Of a stretch of DNA of 64,000 nt, positions 46,901 through 57,608 are shown piece by piece (the first letter of the stretch is position 1; the number at the start of each line of letters is the position of its first letter). The translations under genes were made by a program, and so were the position numbers. The DNA is from Capitulum mitella (lineage: Eukaryota; Arthropoda; Thecostraca; Pollicipedomorpha; Pollicipedidae). The notes beneath the pieces were generated by a model. That model saw only the letters and a program-made list of their open reading frames with translations, was not told the origin of the DNA and searched no databases. The DNA lies in the NCBI GenBank assembly GCA_030062745.1, contig CP099846.1:558001-622000 (forward strand). Direction: 5' to 3'.

Positions 46901-49900
46901 AGGGTCTGTTGTCCGGCCGTGTGATGATACAGCCGGGCGAGTCTGCGGTGTCAGCCCGGTGCAGCGTCATTGATGATAACTGGGCGGGGCCGTGTTGTCG
47001 GACCGTGTGATGATACAGCCGGGCGAGTCTACCGTGCAGCGTCAGATGCCCACAGCCAGCCGTCGGCCGCCAGGTTCTCTCGTTCGGCGTCATCATGGAG
47101 TCGGCGTACGCCCGCCGCTACCTGTTGCGCTACCTCGAGTCCGAGGGCCAGGAGAACCTCCTGATGTTTTGGAACGCCGTCAACGAGCTGAAGACCTGCA
47201 GAAAGCACATGATCCACGCGCTGGGTGCCGAGATCTACCAGACGTACCTGGCCGGAATTTACGGCGTCATCCGGCTGGACAAGGTGTGAGGACAAGGACA
47301 AAGTGCCAGCTCACTCGGAGGGGAAAATGAAGAGGGAGGAGAAAGATTAAGAGGAGAGAGGTTTAAGGGAGGCGCAGTATCCATGTGAGCGTTGGTAGGT
47401 GTGCCGGTGTCAGGTCGGTACTTTCGCTCTGGATGCGGCTTATCCTCGGTATAAGTTCATGTGGTCTAAATACGGGTCGAGCTGGTCAGTGGAATAGTGG
47501 TATGTATTCAGGTTTCATCAGACTTGTCATAGAGGTGCGCGATTTTTCTTTTTCCTTTGGAACATGACACTCCTGCGGTGATGTGCTACGCGAGTTTCTA
47601 TATCACGTTTTCTGCCTCTTAATTGCCACTTCCTTGTTCTTGTTTTTGTTTTCCCTTGAATTACTGTTAGGCTGCATGTCACAACAAATGTGTTTTTATA
47701 TTTTTCCATCACAATAGTGCACGATGCATCAAGGTACACACATAAGTCGGCCCATGTCGGTATGGTCCCGCTGTCTTTGTAGTCGGGCCCCGCTGGCCTG
47801 TCTGACCGTGCTGCCTGCACTCTCCTCCGCCAGGTGTCGCTGAAACGGATCGAGAGCTTCCTGATCGGCGACCGCGGCCCGGAGATCTTCCTGGAGCTGC
47901 AGGAGGAAGTGCAGTCGCAGCTGGAGCATAAGCACTACCACCGCTTCCTGGTCAGCCCGCTCTACAACAAGATGATGCTGGACGCCGAGGAGGCCGGCAT
48001 CGACTTCATCAACGCCACAGTCGGTGAGCGGGGCCGGCCGCCGCCGGTGGGCCGTCCGGACGGCTGCGGCCGCCAGTGCTTGCGTACGGACCCCTCTGGT
48101 ATTGATGAGACTGGTGATTTCACGGGGCCGCCGGGGCGACGGCTCCACCGGGGCTGTATGCACGTCAGGATTGCACGTGCGCTTGTGCCCATGCTCGTTG
48201 ACTTACTCAAGTGGGTGTCATCACCGTTCAGGTCTTGCTCTGGCAGTGTCCTGGTGGGCGCATTACGGGCAAGGACGCCTGTGATAACGTTTGCGGTGGC
48301 TGCAGCGTTGGTAGCGTATCCGGCGGTTGCAGCGCTGATGCCCTCTGATAGTGTAGACAGCGAGCGCAGCGCTGATGGTGTCGCAGTGGGTGCGCGGTGA
48401 TGGTGATGATGTGATGGTGGCTCCGGGTGCGGTGACGCGCGGGCCGCCGCTGCCGCAGCGCACCAGGACGAGCACCAGGAGGGGCACGGCTCCGAGGTGG
48501 GCGACACGAACCTGTCGGACCACTCGTCGTTCGCCCGGCTGAAGCTGGACCAGCTGACGGAGAAGCTGCGCACCAAGTCTCAGGTGGGCCGCCGCTCGAG
48601 CCAGGCGAGCTGTGGTGTGGAGCCCCTGGCGCCTACTCCTCACAGTGGATGCCGTCTGTTGAGAGACCGACCTGGCCAGTCGGGCGCCGGTTCTGACCAT
48701 CCTGAGGGCCCGCTAACGGCAGAGGTGCTGAGAGACCGACCTGGACAGTATGGTCCCGGTATCGACCCTCCTGAGTGCCGGCTGACAGCAGAGGTGTTGA
48801 GAGACCGACCGGGGCGCCAGTATTGACCCTCCTGAGGGCCCGCTGACGGCAGAGATGTTGAGAGACCGAACTGGACAGTCGGGCGCCAGTATTGACCCTC
48901 CTGAGGGCCCGCTGACGGCAGGGATGGAGTCTGTCTGTCGTGTGAGGTCCGACCTGACGCTACATTTTCGGGGAACTTCCGACTGCTGGAGCCACGACAG
49001 CAAAACAGACAAGTCAGATTGCCGCAGCGGATGGTGTAAATGGCTTGTCGGCGAAAGTCGTGCGGTGACTACGTTTGCCGTGCAGTTCTTGTGTAATTTA
49101 CCCCCTCTTCACCCCCTTGTGGTGAAATGTCACCAAAGATTGATCCATTGTAATAAATGTGTTAAAATTGTAGCCAGGGTTGGCAGTTTTTACAAGTAAA
49201 CGGTTTTGCCGAGTAAAACCAGCAGTAATAAGCGGATTACCAAAAACGATTTTTGTGGTTTTTACTGCCATGTGACAGAAGTCCATTTTTGCGAATTCCT
49301 GCTATCTTAATAGCTCCGAGCTTGGTCAGGTGCACAGTGGTACTACTACCCTGGATCTATTGCCAAAGGCATTGTGACTTCATCTAATGAACAAAGATGT
49401 GTGTTATGTCATTTTGTTGCGTGATTGCGTGGAATGAAATAACATTTTTTGCGTCAGATATTATTTCTGTACCACAGCTGAGAAGAGTACAAACAGGCAG
49501 TGATTTTCTACCATAAATGACATGGAAGGACACCACAACAGTGTCATATGTAACTTTATATTTGTATGTATATACATATTTGTATTTGTATTTGTATTTG
49601 TATTTATATTTGTATGTATATACATATATATATACATATATATATATAGTTTTTTTTATAAATATTATTCAATAAATAAGCATCACCAACTTGCTACCTA
49701 TGCTGCCACAAACAGAAACAAGGAATAGATACAATTACAGACAAGGAACTCATCACCTACCAGGGACGTCGTCATGGGGGGCATTCCCCCCACCCTACCC
49801 TCCTGAGCCATGTGGTCTACGCTAGATATTTTGCGATTTCGTAGGCATACGGAAAAGGGATCATATATATGATGCAAAAGCAATTATGTGTTTTTCCTGC

Positions 49901-52900
49901 ATGTTAAATATGAGGCCAATCATGGGTGTAATCTCTGCGGGGGGGGCTGCTGAGGACATGTCGCTCGGAGTTTTCCAGAAGTGGTGATTTCTCCCCCCTA
50001 CTTTTTAAAGTATCAAATAAGTATTTCCCACGGACGACACAATTTGTTGAACTTTGATATCTAACAAAAAGGATACAAACCGTATTTTGGCTTGTAACGC
50101 CATAAAAAGTGATTTTTACCCACCCCCTGCCCCGCCTATTCTTGTTGGATTGCACAGCTAGTCCGCCCCCGTCCCCCACCCCTCAGCAGTGTCTAAACCG
50201 TGTGCTACACCCAGGCCAGTTACTTAAAATTGTTGCTTCTTCCTGTAAATTTTGTCATATGCCAGTGGCACGTGGCAAAATTTGACTTCCTCCCCCGGAA
50301 AAGTACGTGCCTTCTGGGTACGTGCCTTCAACCTTACACACGGCATGATCGTTAGGTATAGCGGTGAAATGTCCGGTATGTTGGTTTATAATATCATAAG
50401 AGTTATGCCCAGGCATTGCCTTTCTAGCATTGAGTTTTTGCCAGTAAATGTCGGCATATACTGCTAAAAACCAGTTGATATCACTAACCTGCCAGAAACA
50501 TGTTCTCACCAGCATGTTCAGCCATGATTGTGTGAGTGGCTGTTGTGAAGTTCGCTCCCAGCTTACTGCCACTGATCTCGTTTAGTGTCGCGACTTTCAT
50601 ATGATCTGCTTTCGATCGGCTGAACGTCACGAGCTGAACGTCACACACCATAACGAGCGTTATGGTGTGTGGTTTTGCTCGGGCCCATCTCACGCCGTGT
50701 GGTCTTGACAGGCCCTGGAGGCGATGCGGGCTGGCACGCGGCCCGACCTGAAGATGGTCTCCATCCTGGAGCAGGAGGTGGAGAATCTGGCCGGCGAACG
50801 GCGCGAGCTGGAGGCGCACATTGAGCGGACCGACGTCTGGACCCAGCACCTGGGACACTGGACCGCCGACGTACACTCGGCAGAGGTCAGTCTGGACCGC
50901 TGGCGTGCACTGGGTAGGGGTCAGTCTGGACCGCTGACGTACACTCGGCAGAGGTCAGTCTGGACCGCTGGCGTGCACTGGGTAGGGGTCAGTCTGGACC
51001 GTTGACGTACCCTCGGCAGAGGTCAGCTTGAACCGCTGACGTACACTGGGTAGAGGTCCGTCTGGACCGCCGATACACTCGGCAGAGGTCAGTCTGGATC
51101 ATTGACGTACACTCGGCAGATGTCAGTCGGGACCGCTTACGTATATTGCGCATCGGTCAATCTGGACCACTGACGTACACTCGGCAGAGGTCAGTCTGGA
51201 CAGCTGACGTACACTGAGCAGAGGTCAGTCTGGACAGCTGACGTACACTCGGCAGAGGTCAGTCTGGACAGCTGACGTACACTCGGCAGAGGTCAGTCTG
51301 GACCGTTGACGTACACTGAGCAGAGGTCAGTCTGGACAGCTGACGTACACTCGGCAGATGTCAGTCGGGACCGCTTACGTATATTGCGCATCGGTCAATC
51401 TGGACCACTGACGTACACTCGGCAGAGGTCAGTCTGGACAGCTGACGTACACTGAGCAGAGGTCAGTCTGGACAGCTGACGTACACTGAGCAGAGGTCAG
51501 TCTGGACCGCCGACGTACACTCGGCAGATGTCAGTCGGGACCGCTTACGTGTATTGCGCATCGGTCAATCTGGACCACTGACGTACAGTCGGCAGAGGTC
51601 AGTCTGGACAGCTGACGTACACTGAGCAGAGGTCAGTCTGGACCGCTGACGTACACTGGGCAGAGGTCAGTCTGGACAGCTGACGTACACTGAGCAGAGG
51701 TCAGTCTGGACAGCTGACGTACACTGGGCAGAGGTCAGTCTGGACAGCTGACGTACACTGAGCAGAGGTCAGTCTGGACAGCTGACGTACACTCGGCAGA
51801 GGTCAGTCTGGACAGCTGACGTACACTCGGCAGAGGTCAGTCTGGACAGCTGACGTACATTCGGCAGAGGTCAGTCTGGACAGCTGACGTACACTGAGCA
51901 GAGGTCAGTCTGGACAGCTGACGTACACTTGGCAGAGGTCAGTCTGGACAGCTGACGTACACTGAGCGGCGATTTTTGGTCAGCTGCGCTATTTGTGGGC
52001 AGGTGCTGGAGGAGAAGGATGTGCCGGTGTTCGTGCTGGTGGTCTACCTGGTGGCGTCCCCGGCCGAGGCGAGCGGCGCGGACCCGTCGGCCGCCGAGCC
52101 GGCCTCCTCGGACGACCCTGGCGGCGGCAAGAGGCCGCTGGACGCCCTGCTGGACAACCAGCGCGGCTGGGTGGTCATCCGGCGGCTGACTGACCTGCTG
52201 CACGTCCACTCCAAACTCAGGTGGGGGGAGCTATTGCTGCGCATCTGTGGTCCGCAACAGTCCGGCCGATAATGGCGCAGCCAGGGACCCCGCGTGGGGA
52301 GCGATGTCTACTACCCTCGGATTTGGATGTTTTTTTAAATGTTGGCGGCGTCAGAATGAGATGGAAATAATTATCATGACCCATCATGCACATACAATAA
52401 TTACCAATGGCGGTGCCTGGAATCTGAAAAGGAGGGCAAAATAAATTTTCTTGCGCATTTGGCAACCTGCCTTTTATTGCTTAGGATGACGTCATGATGC
52501 CATTGCACGAGATATAGGCCCCACATAGGGTTTTCCCGGATCCGCGCCTGGCAAAATCCATCGTAGCTTATAAATTTGGGCATATTCTTCACGTAAAGTC
52601 GCAAACCAGTCCAAAAACACCCTTGGAATCGTATTTGACGGGCGTTAGGCTCGTGACATGGTCCGTTGTGTGCCCATTTTTAACCCCTAGATCCACTCCT
52701 GCTATCATAATGTTGCCTTTACATCTCAAAACAAAGAAACATGAGTAAAGCATGACGAATGTTATGATGTCAGTCCCTGATCTGACCATGTAGGTTAGCT
52801 GCTTTGCCGATAGTAATATCTCGAGTGCCCCGTTTTCCTCCCCTGGGTCCACCACTGCGTTCATCAAGTTTGATATCTGTGTCAAAAAGCATGGAATGAA

Positions 52901-55649
52901 CAAGTGCCTTGAAAAAAGTGATGACCTTTTCTCATGAGATCGAATAGAACATGTTGTTCTGCATCGAAAGTGACAAGAAACGGCCAAACATATCTCCCGC
53001 AAACCTGTTCGGGACCCGCCTCCGGTAAAGTTACAAACTCAGATTTTTCGCAGTGTATGCGAAAAAGAAAGTTAGGGAAAATCCGGAGTTTGATGACTCG
53101 ACCTCACACCGCTGAGAAATGGCGGGCGAAAAACCCCAAGAGGGCTAATAAACGGAATAGCGTTAGGCGCGGCTGTGGCAGATCAGATCTTACCTGTCCA
53201 CTTCATGTTGATGTCTTTCAGCCACGCCACTGCCGGTTTCAAACCCAGGCCTGTGGACGACGATACATGTGTTCCACGCCAAACTTAGGTCTTTCAACCA
53301 GGGCACCGCTGGTCCCCCACAGGCCCAGATTTCTGAGGTCCTTCAGGTTTCTTTGCCTAAATAAGCATGCCCCAGACCTGCGTCTGCATAAAAATACCCG
53401 TAAGCTAAATAAATTACTGCTTTCATCGTGTAACTTTGTTTTGTTCAGGCCAAATGCCTCAGGTGGCCGGGTCGGCCCTGTTTCGATTACAGTGTGATGG
53501 CATGGTGGCGGTGCAGCCGGTCGGCGTCGCTGTTGTTTGTGCGTCTGTCTGTTGTGTTCTTCACGTTTTGTGCCGGGTGGGTGTTGTTTGTGCGTCTGTC
53601 CGTTGTGTTCTGGACGTTTTGTGCCGGGTGGGTGTTGATTGCGCGTCAGTCTGTTGTGTTCTGGACGTTTTGTGACGGGTGGGTGTTGATTGTGCGTCTG
53701 TCCGTTGTGCTCTGAACGTTTTGTGCCGGATGGGTGTTGATTGTGCGTCTGTCCGTTGTGTTCTGGACGTGCCGTGCCTGCTGTCCGTTGTGTTCTGGAT
53801 GTTTTATGCCTGGCTGGTGTTGATTCTATGTCTGTCCTTTGTGCTCTGTATTGTTCTGGACGTTCTGTACCGGGCTGGCCGCAGTCAGATCTCTCCGACG
53901 CTGAAGTCGGCCGAGTTGCCGCCGCTGCCGGGCAAGTCGCTCTTCAGCAAGGGCTGTGACAGGGCCTACCTGGAGCGGGCCAAGCTCAAAGTGCAGAACT
54001 ACCTGACGGTGAGTCACTGACGGCCGACCAGCGTCAGCCGTGATCAGGTTTCTCAGGCCGCTGTCAGACCCTGCCGTGCTTGGAGACCGCTCAGAATCAG
54101 AAGCAAAATTGCATAATTATTGTGTGTTTACCCACCCCTTTAAATGATTCGACATCTGACTCACAAGAACTGTTTTCGGCTTAAGCATATTTCGATGTTA
54201 CCGAATAGTTGCGGGTTGCAATGCTCATCACTGTATTTTCATTAGTCATGATGTTACTCGTCTGTCTTGATCATTTTTGGGTTGTATCTTTGGATTCAGA
54301 TGTTCGTATGACGTTCACATTATTTGTGCCAGCTTCTTTCCTTCATGTCGTGGCTGAGGTGGTTGCGTACCACTGCTTTGTCGCCTGTTGTACAGCAGAT
54401 GCAACACCACGGTGGATGCCCGTCGTGGTGTTCAGGCTTGTGGGTTTCCCGCACCTGCTTCGGGTTTAACAGGAGCCGTAGCGGCCCGAAACAGACGCTA
54501 TGCCGATGTGTGATGTGACTTCAGAGGAAGTTTTCGGACAAGTTAGCTTATTATCTCCCAGATAGTTCTGAGGTGTGGTTTTGGCTAGAGCTCCTGGGAC
54601 CAGCTCTGATCATTTCTCAGCCATGGGATGAAGAACAGAGGTTTGAGAGATACGTTACATATTCGGGAAAATGCGTTTCAGTGCTTTTTGTTTTTTTTGC
54701 GGGCATGGTTCTCACCTAAGGGCTAGTTTATTAATCCATTGACACACGTCAGCACACACATAAGCACATCTCATGGCCATTTGCAGCATCGCCAACTAAC
54801 AACAGCATTTGCATATGTCAGAAATACTCATGCAACATTCCAGGACCACAGATGAATGCATCACATACAAAAAAGTCGAACGGCAGGGTTACCAGCGGAA
54901 AAAGCCGAGGAGATTGGTGCATCGTTTGTTTGCTGTAAATGTGAAATTCACTCCTTTTTTCGAATCAAGTGATATTGCCAGACACTCGAGCTGCCATTTC
55001 TTCAGTTGGTCTTCCCTGCCCCATGATACCTTCAGTTGTATTGGCATGAACGGTTCCACCCACTTAAATAAGATGTTTTTCTGCCATAATTATATGAGTG
55101 ATCAAAAGTTCTCCACTGCTTCCGAAAAGCACTGGTCTGACATTAAGAATTTCGTGTCTCCCTGATTCACCGCTCACGATAATCGACTGACCGACGTGCT
55201 CCCAAAACTGCCTTACATGGAGACGTGACCAAAATTTGTGATAAGGTGCGTCTGAAAAGTTTATTTTGTAATGAAAAGTTCTATACAGAGTTGATTTTGA
55301 GCTGAATATATTCAGAAACGAGCGAGTTTTATCATGGATGTGACTTAACGAGGACGAGAGGATTGATGGTTTGGTGCTGAATGGCCTTAATGGCGGGCTG
55401 TGGCGGAAGCTGATCCGACTAGTTGAGTGGACTGTCACCAGATGGTGTTGGCTGATCAGCGGCTCAACAAGAGCGAGGTTATCTACACGTTTCTCAGCCC
55501 CAGCCCGGAGCATCTGCTCTTTCCTGGCACGTCACAGAAAAAGTCCACATTCTTCTCCATATTCAAAGGGTATGTCGTTCGACGTCAGTACAAATCCTCG
55601 TGTTTCTAAAATGTTCACTAACTGGTACTAATATTATAATGTACATATG

Positions 55650-55710
<61 letters not shown>

Positions 55711-55978
55711 CATGTAGTTATCTTTTCTTCATGACGATTATGTTCTTGGAAATAGTGACTATACAATTAGCATGTACAGAGCTGTTTTGGGATGTTTCGA
55801 TTTCATGCAGTCTTCCCGACTCCCAAAAACAGGTTAATAGTATTTTGTGTTTTGTGTATGATATGTTACATTTTCACTACACCAGAATGTTGTTTCAGGT
55901 ATTCGGTGATTTACTTCTCATCATTGTTATGCATTTTCTGCACACTGCCAGCAGTTTTAGTCACCTTAGTGTGCATAG

Positions 55979-56033
<55 letters not shown>

Positions 56034-57608
56034 CGCACGGACGCACACACAGAGATATATGCATCTTTAAATGCAACTCTACAAGATTATAAATTATTCT
56101 GTTTGCAGTGATACAACTGTGAATGCCGAGAGGTGTGTAAATGAGTGATGGTATGCGGCCCCTGTGAGCAGTTTGCCGACACGTGCTGTGTGCTGTCGCA
56201 GGTCGGGCGCAGTGGCGGACGAAGCCGGCGCAGAGAGTGACGACGACGACATCTTGTTTTTGGACGGCGCCGACGCCCGACCAGAGGTCCGCGACGACTT
56301 CGCCGAGCCCTTGTACGGCCTCATAGCCGAGGTAGGCTTACAGTCCCCGCCCGTCCGGACTGGACCTGGCCGGCCGCTCTGGCCGGAACAGTGTCACGCG
56401 GCAACCCTTCAGGAGTAGATAGTCGGCTGTTATTTCCCCCGCCATTGTTTGCAGTGGTGTAGGCATTTCGTGCAGGTCTTTCATGTCTAATGAGTGGCAG
56501 ATACGTTTGGTGTTGATGGCTTCAGAAGTCGCTGTCATTGAGCACTTCGGATTTTCGCACTCGGCCGTTATCCTTTGTTGACCTTGACCTCCGGCCACTC
56601 CGTTGATTGACGCCTGTCCCGCTGTCGCCAGGTGTTCGACCTGTCCGGAAAGTGGCTACGCAAGACGCTGATGTCGTTCGTCCAGATCACGTACGGCAGG
56701 ACCATCAGCCGACAGATCCGCGACACCCTCTCCTGGTGTTTCTCCGAGACCCAGCTGCTCTATTACGTCACCACGCTGCGCGAGGCCGGCTGGCCGGGCG
56801 GCAAGCTGGCGCCACCGCGGCCGCCGCGCTCCCAGCAGGAGATGGAGCGGACCAGGTAACCGGGCCGCCTGGCTCCTGACTCCTGACCAAATCACCTCTC
56901 CCAGCAGGAGATGGAACGGACCAGGTAACCGGGCCGCCTGGTTCCTAACTCCTGATCAAACCACCTCTCCCAGCAGGAGGTGGAATGTACAAGGTAACTG
57001 GGCCTCCTGATCCCGGACACCTGACCTCCGCTCCCAGCAGGAACAGGCTCTATCAATGCTGCCTGTATTTACGTGCCATTTCCATGTCAGGGGACAGACA
57101 ACGGTCTTCGTGTGAGACTTACTGCTCACCAACACTTCAAAAATGGACTAACAAATAGGAACTGGTGTTTTTTTTTGTTTTGTTTTTTGCTCGCTGACAT
57201 TGATTAGATCAACGAAACGTTTGGAAGCAATGAAGGGCCCGATTCTTTCGTGTTTTCTTCTTTGTCGTTAGGTATTTTCTAAACGTCCGTTTTCTCTTCC
57301 ATGGTCGTCATGTTCACTCAGTTCAGCAGACCCCGGCTACCGTCAGGTATTGAACTGGACGTTTGATGAGATGTCCGACTGATTGTTTGTGCCGGCTCAG
57401 GCAGGAGACACGGGAGCTGCTGGTGAACAACGTGCCCGAGCTGCTGGTCAACCTGCTGGGCCTGCACAACTCCCGGCTGGGCAGCGTCAAGGTGTTCGAA
57501 ACGCTGCAGGACGTGCGCCTCAACAAGCACCTCTTCTACACCATCCTGGAGGCATTCATACCGGAGCTGTTTCCGGAGATTCGCAGCAAATCCCAGTCGG
57601 GGGTGTGA
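38077..57608 (+). CDS. SNX25: SNX25 (snazarus type), TM-PXA-RGS-PX sorting nexin, 18 exons, 5' incomplete
   Basis: The exons are 38077-38122, 38346-38612, 39445-39608, 39818-39952, 44027-44202, 44930-45116, 45570-45690, 45868-46011, 47074-47283, 47834-48023, 48459-48583, 50712-50885, 52003-52220, 53885-54008, 55442-55569, 56202-56331, 56632-56855 and 57401-57608. All 17 junctions use AG/GT sites and keep one frame, giving 989 residues plus a missing N-terminus. The order of TM segments, PXA, RGS, coiled coil, PX and nexin C is that of the SNX13/14/19/25 family. Block motifs (AYTYASYEDF-like, ARNLKRYINQL, YGRTISRQIRDTLSW) match SNX25 best. In flies the orthologue acts at ER-plasma membrane contacts with lipid droplets; vertebrate SNX25 is linked to TGF-beta receptor turnover. 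The first residue is unknown, and exon 1 enters in phase 2. Confidence 0.92.
40483..43556. mobile_element. Foldback-like structure: inverted ~16-bp repeat arrays in SNX25 intron 4
   Basis: The left array (40483-40772) is built of diverged units such as CTTCGTATACGCA and CTTCGTATCCGCAAAA. The right array (about 43190-43556) has the same units in reverse (TACGAAGTTTTGCGC). About 2.4 kb of non-coding sequence separates them. Long inverted ends made of short tandem units are the hallmark of Foldback-type elements. Flanks of about 80 bp sharing TATAGGTACATTAATTGC lie outside as direct repeats (about 40390-40475 and 43565-43650). Confidence 0.6.
43925..43956. repeat. (AG)n microsatellite
   Basis: A pure AG run about 70 bp before the acceptor of SNX25 exon 5. 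Confidence 0.95.
44027..46011 (+). CDS. SNX25: SNX25 exons 5-8: remainder of PXA and linker
   Basis: Exon 5 reads MYTLVSYLANPEREL and the hydrophobic VMIMILLPADY. Exon 6 gives LQPAIDLICDPDFINQKL and YTYAASYEDFIRII. Exon 7 gives FNIVTEIMQATTINNL, and exon 8 ARNLKRYINQLTYAKTQCEK. The donor of exon 5 is taken as T|GTGAGT at 44203; an alternative two bases upstream would break the phase. These exons are GC-rich. Confidence 0.9.
46255..47040. repeat. 37-39-bp minisatellite in SNX25 intron 8
   Basis: About 20 units contain GGCCGTGTGATG and GGGTCTGTGTTGTCC. Two variants alternate, one with GATACAGCCGGG and one with GATAACTGGGCGG. The long frames through it are artefacts. The array stops about 35 bp before the acceptor of exon 9. 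Confidence 0.9.
47074..48023 (+). CDS. SNX25: SNX25 exons 9-10: RGS domain
   Basis: Together they encode about 130 residues of an RGS fold: YARRYLLRYLESEGQENLLM (the helix bundle opening), FWNAVNELK, AEIYQTYLAG, then VSLKRIESFLIGDRGPEIFL and the terminal YHRFLVSPLYNKMM. RGS domains bind G-alpha subunits; in this family binding rather than GAP activity may dominate. The upstream intron holds a 37-39-bp minisatellite ending about 40 bp before the acceptor. Confidence 0.9.
48459..50885 (+). CDS. SNX25: SNX25 exons 11-12: coiled-coil linker
   Basis: Exon 11 contains FARLKLDQLTEKLRTKSQ and exon 12 LEQEVENLAGERRELEAHIE, both with heptad-like spacing, leading into the start of the PX domain at HLGHWTADVHSAE. 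The last codons of exon 12 and its donor (GAG|GTCAGT) are the seed of the following 34-bp array. Confidence 0.9.
48655..48925. repeat. ~60-70-bp tandem repeat in SNX25 intron 11
   Basis: About four copies contain GAGAGACCGACCTGGACAGT and CCTCCTGAGGGCCCGCTGAC. The array begins about 70 bp after the donor of exon 11. Confidence 0.9.
49550..49655. repeat. TATTTG/TATA low-complexity repeat
   Basis: Repeats of TTTGTA pass into TATACATA units. Confidence 0.9.
49761..50328. mobile_element. hAT-like MITE, family A copy 2, interrupted
   Basis: It begins CAGGGACGTCGTCATGG and shares the interior of the copy at 19863-20124. The two halves are separated by the family B element at 49921-50212. Right-hand landmarks are ATGCCAGTGGCACGTGGC and the end near GTACGTGCCTT. 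Confidence 0.65.
49921..50212. mobile_element. hAT-like MITE, family B copy 2, nested in family A
   Basis: It starts CATGGGTGTAATC and ends CTACACCC, with the outermost bases of the right terminus lost. The flanks AGGCCAAT (49913-49920) and AGGCCAGT (50213-50220) are an 8-bp duplication with one mismatch. Homologous to 8783-9045 in inverse orientation. It sits inside the family A element, so it inserted later. Confidence 0.7.
50886..51966. repeat. 34-bp minisatellite seeded by the SNX25 exon 12 edge
   Basis: About 32 units have the consensus GTCAGTCTGGACAGCTGACG followed by TACACTGAGCAGAG. The first unit is the real exon 12/intron 12 boundary: the coding TGGACCGCCGACGTACACTC plus GGCAGAG and the donor GTCAGT are all contained in every unit. 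The array occupies nearly the whole 1117-bp intron, leaving about 36 bp before exon 13. A multi-unit variant block recurs at 51122, 51360 and 51530, which is 7 and 5 units apart. Confidence 0.95.
52003..55569 (+). CDS. SNX25: SNX25 exons 13-15: PX domain
   Basis: Exon 13 supplies the first strand (VPVFVLVVYLV), a low-complexity insertion (about 35 residues, Ala/Ser/Pro/Asp-rich) and the phosphoinositide-binding motif region VVIRRLTDLLHVHSKL. Exon 14 gives LPPLPGKSLFSKGCDRAYLE, the proline-rich turn and next helix. Exon 15 gives RLNKSEVIYTFLSPSPEHLL. PX domains bind phosphoinositides on endosomes or the plasma membrane. Confidence 0.9.
53515..53884. repeat. 51-bp minisatellite ending at the SNX25 exon 14 acceptor
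   Basis: About seven units contain GTGCGTCTGTCCGTTGTGTT and CTGGACGTTTTGTGCCGGGT. The final partial unit (CTGGACGTTCTGTACCGGG) runs into CTGGCCGCAG, the acceptor itself. Since 51 is divisible by 3, frames stay open through it. Confidence 0.9.
55651..55707. repeat. (TA)n microsatellite in SNX25 intron 15
   Basis: A long TA run about 80 bp after the donor of exon 15. Confidence 0.95.
55985..56028. repeat. (TA)n microsatellite in SNX25 intron 15, second tract
   Basis: A second TA run in the same intron. Confidence 0.95.
56202..57608 (+). CDS. SNX25: SNX25 exons 16-18: nexin C-terminal domain
   Basis: Exon 16 is acidic (ESDDDDILFLDG) and leads into exon 17, which carries YGRTISRQIRDTLSWCFSET and GWPGGKLAPP, the hallmark of the C-terminal nexin domain that binds lipid droplets in relatives. 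Exon 18 contains LLVNNVPELLVNLLGLHNSR and LNKHLFYTILEAFIPELFPE. The stop codon is 57606-57608. Confidence 0.93.
56830..57050. repeat. ~69-bp repeat, three copies, containing the end of SNX25 exon 17
   Basis: CCCAGCAGGAGATGGAGCGG and ACCAG|GTAACCGGGCC (the true exon end and donor) are followed by two further copies. Each copy again carries CCCAGCAGGAG, a short exon-like stretch and CAG/AAG|GTAAC. The last copy is more diverged. Confidence 0.9.

Noticed and set aside
46255..47096. Several 70-170-codon frames in the intron 8 array, both strands
   Set aside because: Tandem repeat translation; the flanking true exons are on the plus strand and are fully accounted for.
50886..51966. CRISPR-like appearance of the 34-bp array
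   Set aside because: Units are head-to-tail without unique spacers and the setting is a eukaryotic intron; it is a minisatellite.
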